A DNA stretch of 15,779 nt from Rifleibacterium sp035352635 (GTDB lineage Bacteria > Muiribacteriota > Ozemobacteria > Ozemobacterales > Ozemobacteraceae), in NCBI GenBank assembly GCA_035352635.1, contig DAOPYA010000099.1, positions 1-15,779 on the forward strand, written 5' to 3'. Positions 10,900-15,779 of the stretch are shown here, one piece after another (within the stretch, counting starts at the first letter, position 1; every line of letters starts with the position of its first letter). The notes below the pieces were generated by a model, which did not search any database, was not told the DNA's origin, and saw nothing but the letters and a program-made list of their open reading frames with translations. A program made the position numbers and the translations under genes.

Positions 10900-11322
10900 A
10901 TGAAAATCACCGGGCGCGAATTTCTGCAGGCTCTTGACGAATTTTTCAGCAAGAGCAATTCAAGCACGGAAATATTTCTTTTATTGATTCTGCCGGCTCT
11001 GTTGATCAGCATCGGATTGCTTCTTTATGATGTAAAAAAGAAAAAGGCACAGAATGATCCTTTTTTCAACATGTCAAAAACGGATTTTGAAGTTCTTGAG
11101 CATATCCGCCTGCAAAAGGGCCTTGAAGAATTTGATCGCGATTTTTTGATTAATATCGCATTTACCTATTCTATAAAACCAACTCGCATGCTTCTTGATC
11201 AGGCAACTTTTGAGCGCATAGAAGAAATGATGACCGAGAAATTAAAAAAGATCGGTGCCAACCCGGCTGAGAACAAAAGCCTGGAATACCTGAAGAGCGT
11301 CAAAAGCAAATTATTCAAATAG
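10900..11322 (+). CDS. Single-pass membrane protein at the end of the HEAT operon
   Basis: A 140-residue protein: short N-terminal segment, one membrane helix at about 23-43 (EIFLLLILPALLISIGLLLY), a basic stop-transfer stretch (DVKKKKAQ), then a soluble, mostly helical domain. Basic residues after the helix predict a cytoplasmic C-terminus. The soluble part carries the pattern F-x-VLEHIRLQKGLEEFDRDFL, then KPTRMLLDQATFE, which recalls the helical region that precedes PilZ domains in some spirochaete-type PilZ proteins (gL-x-E-x2-lL ... P-x2-iL-x3-x-F). No PilZ motif (RxxxR or D/NxSxxG) follows, so that resemblance is tentative. ATG 10900 begins 2 nt after the previous stop, with AAGGTG 8 nt upstream. 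Tight coupling suggests it anchors the two HEAT proteins to the membrane; this is inference. Confidence 0.8.
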   Translation: MKITGREFLQALDEFFSKSNSSTEIFLLLILPALLISIGLLLYDVKKKKAQNDPFFNMSKTDFEVLEHIRLQKGLEEFDRDFLINIAFTYSIKPTRMLLDQATFERIEEMMTEKLKKIGANPAENKSLEYLKSVKSKLFK

Positions 11323-11373
11323 CCTGGCAATTATCGAATCAGGCTGAAATCAAAGAAGAAACTCCGTTGCGGT

Positions 11374-11829
11374 TCATTGATTCCGATCAGCGGTGTCGAG
11401 AATAATGGTGACCGGGCCTTGATTTTCCTGGGTTATCAGCATATCGGCACCGAATACGCCCTTTGTAACTTTTTTGACGCCAAGCGTTTCGAGTTCAGAG
11501 CAGAAACTGATATACATTTTTTCAGCAGGTTCTGGCAGTTCTGCGGTTATAAAGCTTGGCCTGAAGCCATTTCTGATGTCTCCATACAGAGTGAATTGCG
11601 AGACCACCAGAATTTCACCGCCACAATCCTTAACAGAAAGATTCATTTTGCCATCCTGGTCGGGAAACACTCTGAGACCGGCGATTTTACGGGCTAGCCA
11701 GAGCATATCAGCCTGATTGTCGCCGCGGCCCACACCAAGATAACAAACAAGGCCGGCTTCAATACTGGCAATCTCGCGACCATCGACACGCAGATCAGCT
11801 CTATTAACTCTTTGAACAACAGCTTTCAT
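11374..11829 (-). CDS. dtd: D-aminoacyl-tRNA deacylase (DTD1 type)
   Basis: Hydrolyses D-aminoacyl-tRNA (for example D-Tyr-tRNA) to recycle the tRNA and keep D-amino acids out of proteins; cytoplasmic homodimer. It has 151 residues against about 145 for the family. The N-terminus MKAVVQRVNRADLRVDG is the usual one. The active-site motif SQFTLYGD is at 77-84 and the Gly-cisPro motif region NQGPVTIILD at 137-146, preceded by GVFGADM. The start at 11829 is chosen over an in-frame ATG at 11880 because it has GGAGGG directly upstream, matches the family N-terminus, and the extra 17 codons would be encoded by a terminator hairpin. It lies downstream of secDF but behind that terminator, so it is expressed by read-through or from a promoter I cannot see. 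Convergent with the HEAT operon. Confidence 0.96.
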   Translation of the reverse strand: MKAVVQRVNRADLRVDGREIASIEAGLVCYLGVGRGDNQADMLWLARKIAGLRVFPDQDGKMNLSVKDCGGEILVVSQFTLYGDIRNGFRPSFITAELPEPAEKMYISFCSELETLGVKKVTKGVFGADMLITQENQGPVTIILDTADRNQ

Positions 11830-11843
11830 TTTCCCTCCAGCAA

Positions 11844-11872
11844 AAAAGGCGCCTCGAGGGCGCCTTTTGTTT
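11844..11872 (-). terminator. Intrinsic terminator after secF (bidirectional in form)
   Basis: GGCGCC arms (11859-11864 and 11848-11853) extended by A/T pairs to a 10-bp stem around a 5-nt loop. On the minus strand the stem is followed by a run of six T (11847-11842). It begins about 12 bp after the secF stop and ends just before the dtd ribosome site. On the plus strand it also has TTTTGTTT after the stem, but no plus-strand gene ends nearby. A textbook rho-independent terminator. Confidence 0.88.
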
Positions 11873-11883
11873 GCAGACAAAAA

Positions 11884-12807
11884 TCAGTTTTTACTGTGGG
11901 CGTGCTGCTTATCACCAGTCATTTCAAACATTACCGGACTGGCAATAAAGATAGATGAATAAGTACCAACTATAACGCCGAAGGTTAGAGTCGATGCAAA
12001 TCCCTGGATTGAAGCGCCACCGACCATGAGGAGCGAGAAGAGCGCCAGCAGTGTGGTCAATGAAGTATTAATGGTTCGGCCAAAGGTCTGGTTGATTGAA
12101 TCATTAACGATAACCATGAAACTGCTTTCTTTGGAAATTTTGCGATTTTCGCGAATGCGGTCAAGAACAACGATCGAGTCGTTAACCGAGTAACCAAGGA
12201 GAGTCAGAATAGCTGCCAGAACGGTTACGTCGAATTCAATTCCGATGATGGAAATAAAGCCCAGGGTGATGAACAGATCATGAACGACTGCGACGATGGT
12301 GCCAGAAGCTGATTGAAATTCAAAACGATAGGCCAGATAAAGCAGAATACCAATTACCGAGAGTATTGCTGCCCAGACACCCTGGTTTTTCATTTCGTCG
12401 CCAATCGTGGGGCCAACATTGGAAACTTCAAGGGCTTCGTCAGAAAATGGTGCGATTGCCTTGAGATCTTTAAGAATCTGATCGTGAACTTCAGCTGTTT
12501 TTGCGCTGTCAACGGGGGCAGCAGGGTATTGGACGATGAATTCACGACCCTGACCACCGGAAACGGACTGAATAATCAGTTGTTCAGAGGTAAAGTAAAG
12601 ACCACGGTCTTTTTCGATTTTTTTGAAGTGCTCACGAATCTGGTTTTCGCTGGACTCGTTGTCAAAACGCACGTGAATGATGCTGCCACCTTTAAAGTCG
12701 ATACCGTAGTTAAGGCCCTTGGCAAACAAAATCATGATCGAAATAATAACCATCAGGCCGGAAACATAATAGAATGTATATCTATTCTTCATTATCTGGA
12801 CGTTCAT
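11884..12807 (-). CDS. secF: Protein translocase subunit SecF
   Basis: Partner of SecD in the SecDF complex, an RND-type, proton-motive-force-driven inner-membrane protein that pulls exported chains from SecYEG on the periplasmic side. It has 307 residues, a normal size for stand-alone SecF. TM1 is at about 12-29, followed by YGIDFKGG (34-41) that opens the periplasmic P4 domain. VGPTIGDEM (131-139) precedes TM2. The family signature LLGYSVNDSIVVLDRIRENR is at 203-222, with the Asp/Arg residues of the proton path. Six membrane helices in all. ATG 12807 has AAAGGT about 8 nt upstream; a second Met at residue 6 is possible. It follows secD by 20 bp in the same transcript and is followed by a strong terminator. 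Confidence 0.98.
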   Translation of the reverse strand: MNVQIMKNRYTFYYVSGLMVIISIMILFAKGLNYGIDFKGGSIIHVRFDNESSENQIREHFKKIEKDRGLYFTSEQLIIQSVSGGQGREFIVQYPAAPVDSAKTAEVHDQILKDLKAIAPFSDEALEVSNVGPTIGDEMKNQGVWAAILSVIGILLYLAYRFEFQSASGTIVAVVHDLFITLGFISIIGIEFDVTVLAAILTLLGYSVNDSIVVLDRIRENRKISKESSFMVIVNDSINQTFGRTINTSLTTLLALFSLLMVGGASIQGFASTLTFGVIVGTYSSIFIASPVMFEMTGDKQHAHSKN

Positions 12808-12827
12808 AATATTGACCTTTCTCTATC

Positions 12828-14510
12828 TCAGATGCTCAGAGTTTTGGCATTCGGGCCGCTGTAATACATATCAAGGGCTAGTTTGACACATACAATTGCG
12901 GTAAAAACGTTGGCGATCAGACCAATGCCGAGGGTTGTGGCAAAGCCGCGTATCGGGCCGGAGCCAAAGGCGTAGAGAATAGCTACGGTCAGCAGCGTTG
13001 TAACGTTTGAGTCGATGATGCAGGCCAGAGCGCGATCAAAGCCAGCATTGATTGCTGCCTTAACCGTCTTGCCAGATCTGAATTCTTCCTTGATTCTCTC
13101 GAAGATAATGACATTGGCGTCAACAGCCATGCCAACCGTGAGAATAAGACCGGCGATACCCGGCAGAGTCAGGGTTCCGCCGAAGAAAACCAGAACTGCG
13201 AAAATGATCAGGGTGTTGAAGAGAACAGCCAGATCGGCGAAAACGCCAGACATCTTGTAGAAAACCGCCATATACATGACGACAAGCAACGCACCAATAA
13301 CACCGGCAGACCAACCAGAGTTAATTGATTGCTGGCCGAGGGTCGGGCCGACTACACGGCTTTCAAGAGCAATCAGACTTGCAGGAAGAGCACCGGCTCT
13401 CAGAACGATGGCAAGATTCTGGGCTTCTTCAAACGAGAAGCGCCCGGTAATCTGGGCCATGCCACCAGTAATGCGTGACTGAATTACCGGAGCACTGTGA
13501 ACTTTGTTATCAAGAACGATAGCCAGTTGTTCACCGATATGGGTGCCAGTTACCTGGGCAAATTTTGCAGCGCCTTCGGCGTTAAATTCAAGGTGAACGA
13601 TCGGTGCGCCCATATCGTCAAAGGCGACTTTGGCGAACTTGAGGTCACGACCGGTGACATCAGCTTTTTTATTGAGCTTAAACCACATGGCCTGCTGCTG
13701 TGGACTGGCAGGTTTCATGATGACGATTTCACTGGTGGGATTGATCGGTTCAAGTTGAGCGGCAGTGAGAGCCTGATCGATAACAATATGGAACTGGAGC
13801 ATGGCAGTATTCTGAATCAGCTGTTTGACTCTTTCGGGGTCTTTAACGCCGGGGAGCTGAATTCTGATACGGTTGCCTTCCTGTGCTTTGATGCTGGGTT
13901 CAGCAATACCATACATGTCGATACGGTTTCTGATAATTTCAACTGAGCGTTTAACGGCATCAGCGATACTGTCGCTTTCCTGGATTGAGTTGAGATCGAC
14001 CTGATAAACGAGGTCGATACCGCCCTTAAGGTCAAGACCCAGGGTGATTTTTTTGCCCGGGAACAGTGAGGTCAGGAAAAGTGGCAGTCTGGCGTAGAGC
14101 TTGGAAGAAGCCATGCCGGCCTTCAATTCATCAACAGTTTTGCCAGCAACTCTGATTGATGCGTTGCCGTTTTCATAGTCAGGATTAATAACCCTGGCTT
14201 CGAAGCCAGCGTCAACAAGGGTTTTGCGAATCATTTCGGCAACGTTGTTAAGAACGTCGTCGGGTTTCGCGGCGTTTTTGGCTCTGTTAAAAATTTCGGC
14301 CATTTTATCGACCTGAATTTTAACAAGAGCTGACTTTCCATCTTCGCCAGCTGAATATTCAAGCAGGCGAGCAGGAACCCCAACCTGTTCATCAGGCGCA
14401 ATAACGCCAAAAGCGTTTTCCCATATCTTTGTAGAAGGCAGCGTGTAAAACACTGAAAACAGCAATACCGCTAATACTACAATGATTGTGACATTATGTT
14501 TACTCTTCAT
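12828..14510 (-). CDS. secD: Protein translocase subunit SecD
   Basis: Large subunit of SecDF. It has 560 residues: N-terminal membrane helix about 7-27, a long periplasmic region (P1) to about 390, then five membrane helices. Hallmarks: ITLGLDLKGGIDLVYQV (155-171), LPGVKDPERVKQLI (219-232), RAGALPASL (371-379), VVGPTLGQQSINSG (386-399), and the transmembrane signature AGLILTVGMAVDANVIIFER (453-472) with the Asp needed for proton coupling. The region between the first helix and the GLDLKGG motif (about 30-150) includes a moderately conserved extension with a helical segment (DKMAEIFNRAKNAAK). ATG 14510 has AGGGAG 9 nt upstream. yajC, often upstream of secD, is not here; the upstream neighbour is divergent. 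Confidence 0.98.
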   Translation of the reverse strand: MKSKHNVTIIVVLAVLLFSVFYTLPSTKIWENAFGVIAPDEQVGVPARLLEYSAGEDGKSALVKIQVDKMAEIFNRAKNAAKPDDVLNNVAEMIRKTLVDAGFEARVINPDYENGNASIRVAGKTVDELKAGMASSKLYARLPLFLTSLFPGKKITLGLDLKGGIDLVYQVDLNSIQESDSIADAVKRSVEIIRNRIDMYGIAEPSIKAQEGNRIRIQLPGVKDPERVKQLIQNTAMLQFHIVIDQALTAAQLEPINPTSEIVIMKPASPQQQAMWFKLNKKADVTGRDLKFAKVAFDDMGAPIVHLEFNAEGAAKFAQVTGTHIGEQLAIVLDNKVHSAPVIQSRITGGMAQITGRFSFEEAQNLAIVLRAGALPASLIALESRVVGPTLGQQSINSGWSAGVIGALLVVMYMAVFYKMSGVFADLAVLFNTLIIFAVLVFFGGTLTLPGIAGLILTVGMAVDANVIIFERIKEEFRSGKTVKAAINAGFDRALACIIDSNVTTLLTVAILYAFGSGPIRGFATTLGIGLIANVFTAIVCVKLALDMYYSGPNAKTLSI

Positions 14511-14552
14511 TTACAGAAACTCCCTTGCTGAGGTCGACCAAAGTAGAAACGT

Positions 14553-14581
14553 ATTATATTCAAGGGGGCACAGCAAGTCAA
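14553..14581 (-). promoter_or_regulatory. secDF promoter, sigma70-type
   Basis: Minus strand TTGACT (14581-14576), 17-bp spacer, TATAAT (14558-14553); predicted start near 14546 and a leader of about 36 nt containing AGGGAG. Same hexamers and spacing as the rpoB promoter, which supports both as strong housekeeping promoters. Confidence 0.85.
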
Positions 14582-14678
14582 CGAATATTTCCCCCGGAGT
14601 TAAGAAAGTTACCAAGGCCACTTTTTGGATGGTCTTTAGATTTTTCTCGACCATTCGCCACTTCAAGCGTCAATTTTA

Positions 14679-14707
14679 TTGCTTTAAGGCACAAAAAAGT
14701 TTATTCT
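14679..14707 (+). promoter_or_regulatory. Candidate promoter of the TPR gene at 14721
   Basis: TTGCTT (14679-14684), 17-bp spacer, TATTCT (14702-14707). The expected start, about 14714, leaves only about 7 nt before the ATG, too short for a Shine-Dalgarno site, and none is present. The rest of the divergent gap with secD (14582-14678) shows no gene or clear hairpin. Confidence 0.5.
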
Positions 14708-14720
14708 TGTTTTCAAATCA

Positions 14721-15779
14721 ATGTTCAGAGCGCGAGTATTCAAACAATTTATAATTATTCTGCTGCTGTTTTCCGGCAGCATTATAAGCTTGTTGGCACA
14801 AAAACAGATAGGCGCCTCTGAACCCCTCACAAAAAAAGCCAGGGATCACCTTAACCTTTTTCAATACGATGAAGCACTGCAGCTTCTCAGGCAGGCCATT
14901 GAAGTCGAACCCGACAACTGGGAACCATGGTTCCTGGCCGGGCGAGCCTTGATGAAAACAAAGAAGGAAGCCGAAGCGGAAAAGTATCTGGTCAAGGCCA
15001 ACCAGCTTAACCCCGGCGACCTTGAGGTCCAAAAAACCCTGGGAGCCCTTTACATTGCCTTTGCCAAGGCATCCCAGGCAAAAGGGCAAAGTTCTGAGAT
15101 GACTGGTTTTTTGCATAAAGCCTGCCTGGCCTACCCTGCCGGCACCAAAATCTGGCTGACCCTGCTAGAACAATGGTGGAAGTCCGGAGAATACGACAAA
15201 ATAAAAAAAGAGGGCGATCTGATCGTCAAGGCAAACGGTCTGGCGTTCGAACAGGGAGACGACAAAAATCTGCAATCAGCTCTGGTTATCGTTGCGAGAA
15301 CCTGGTATCGCGATGGAGATTTTGCTACCACTGACAACTTCCTCAAGCATGCCAGAAAGATCAAGAATCATAACGAAGAAATGTACACGATTGAGCGCGA
15401 ATTAAAAAACAAGGCAGAAGAAAACGCCCGCAAACTTGTTGAACAGGCAATGGAGTTTTCAAAACAAGGAAACTACGACAAAGCCCTTGAGTTACTTCAG
15501 ACGGCCAGCAAGGTTCCCGGTGCCAGGTCTGGCGAAATACTTGAGATGATTGATAAGGTCGAGAAGGAAGCCTCCTTAAAAAAGGCTCTAAGAAGCATAG
15601 ATTCTCTGATAGAATCGAAGACTTTTGAAGAAGCTCTTGAGAAGCTCGAAGAAGCCTCGCTCAATTTTCCCGAGAACCAGGAAGTTGCATCAAGACTGGC
15701 GTCAGTCTCGGCGACTGTTGAAAAGATCAAAGATACCGAAGCCAAAGCCAATTTTGCAATCATCACCGAGAAAAGAAGA
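14721..15779 (+). CDS. Exported TPR-repeat protein (3' end beyond the window)
   Basis: 353 residues are visible with no stop before the right edge. The N-terminus (MFRARVFKQFIIILLLFSGS then IISLLA-QK) is a signal peptide without a lipobox Cys, so the protein is likely periplasmic, or membrane-held if uncleaved. TPR-like helical pairs: residues 37-67 (ARDHLNLFQYDEALQLLRQA ... EPDN), 70-103 (LAGRALMKTKKEAEAEKYLV ... NPGD), about 240-270 (EFSKQGNYDKALELLQTAS) and about 290-320 (LIESKTFEEALEKLEEASLN). Between them lies a longer helical stretch (110-235) with weaker repeat character. TPRs mediate protein contacts; no enzyme domain is visible in this part, but one could follow beyond the edge. The start is supported by the signal peptide, although no ribosome site precedes it. 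Divergent from secDF. Confidence 0.85.
   Translation, partial: MFRARVFKQFIIILLLFSGSIISLLAQKQIGASEPLTKKARDHLNLFQYDEALQLLRQAIEVEPDNWEPWFLAGRALMKTKKEAEAEKYLVKANQLNPGDLEVQKTLGALYIAFAKASQAKGQSSEMTGFLHKACLAYPAGTKIWLTLLEQWWKSGEYDKIKKEGDLIVKANGLAFEQGDDKNLQSALVIVARTWYRDGDFATTDNFLKHARKIKNHNEEMYTIERELKNKAEENARKLVEQAMEFSKQGNYDKALELLQTASKVPGARSGEILEMIDKVEKEASLKKALRSIDSLIESKTFEEALEKLEEASLNFPENQEVASRLASVSATVEKIKDTEAKANFAIITEKRR

Noticed and set aside
11321..11345. AGCCTG/CAGGCT inverted repeat between the HEAT operon and dtd as a terminator
   Set aside because: Only 6 bp with a 13-nt loop and no T tract on either strand; too weak to call, though it lies where a terminator would be expected.
11830..11880. 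Upstream in-frame start for dtd at 11880
   Set aside because: The extra 17 codons coincide with the terminator hairpin, and the family N-terminus begins at 11829 with its own GGAGGG.
12313..12864. 183-codon plus-strand open frame across secF
   Set aside because: Fully antisense to secF, whose motifs are unmistakable.
13497..13946. 149-codon plus-strand open frame inside secD
   Set aside because: Shadow of secD with no independent signal.
14564..14594. GGGGG/CCCCC potential stem over the secD promoter
   Set aside because: Five pairs across a loop of more than 20 nt in non-transcribed DNA; likely chance.

Overview
The window looks like core chromosome of a Gram-negative-type, probably uncultured bacterium. 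It carries single-copy housekeeping genes (rpoB, secD, secF, dtd), exported lipoprotein-free TPR proteins with ordinary signal peptides, moderate GC, good Shine-Dalgarno sites and near-consensus sigma70-type promoters. The abundance of HEAT and TPR proteins of unknown function and the lineage-specific insertions in RpoB point to a deep-branching phylum (a Riflebacteria-like or similar group is a guess, not shown). There is no mobile element, CRISPR array, tRNA or rRNA.

Layout. (1) 1-3734, minus: rpoB, cut at its 3' end by the window edge. It is expressed from its own TTGACT-17-TATAAT promoter with a ~226-nt leader that holds a terminator-like hairpin. (2) 4069-5488, plus: a divergently transcribed two-gene unit, a winged-helix protein on an apparently leaderless mRNA followed by an exported TPR/FxLYD-type protein. 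(3) 5506-5781, minus: a small two-helix membrane protein that converges on unit 2. (4) 5949-11322, plus: a tight three-gene operon with two paralogous ~820-residue HEAT-repeat solenoids (4-nt stop/start overlap) and a 140-residue single-pass membrane protein (2-nt gap). (5) 11374-14510, minus: secD-secF, a strong intrinsic terminator, then dtd. (6) 14721 to the right edge, plus: an exported TPR protein, incomplete, divergent from secD.

How the parts work together. rpoB and secDF are housekeeping units for transcription and for late steps of Sec export. Their promoters share identical hexamers and 17-bp spacing. Dtd proofreads D-aminoacyl-tRNA. The HEAT-HEAT-membrane operon is the least explained part and the best candidate for an undescribed system: two soluble alpha-solenoids co-translated with each other and with a membrane anchor suggest a membrane-associated scaffold. 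No enzyme domain is visible in any of the three, so the function is open.

Limits: translations were read by eye. Family assignments for rpoB, secD, secF and dtd rest on hallmark motifs and are secure. The others rest on fold-level resemblance. Comparisons with E. coli RpoB are from memory.
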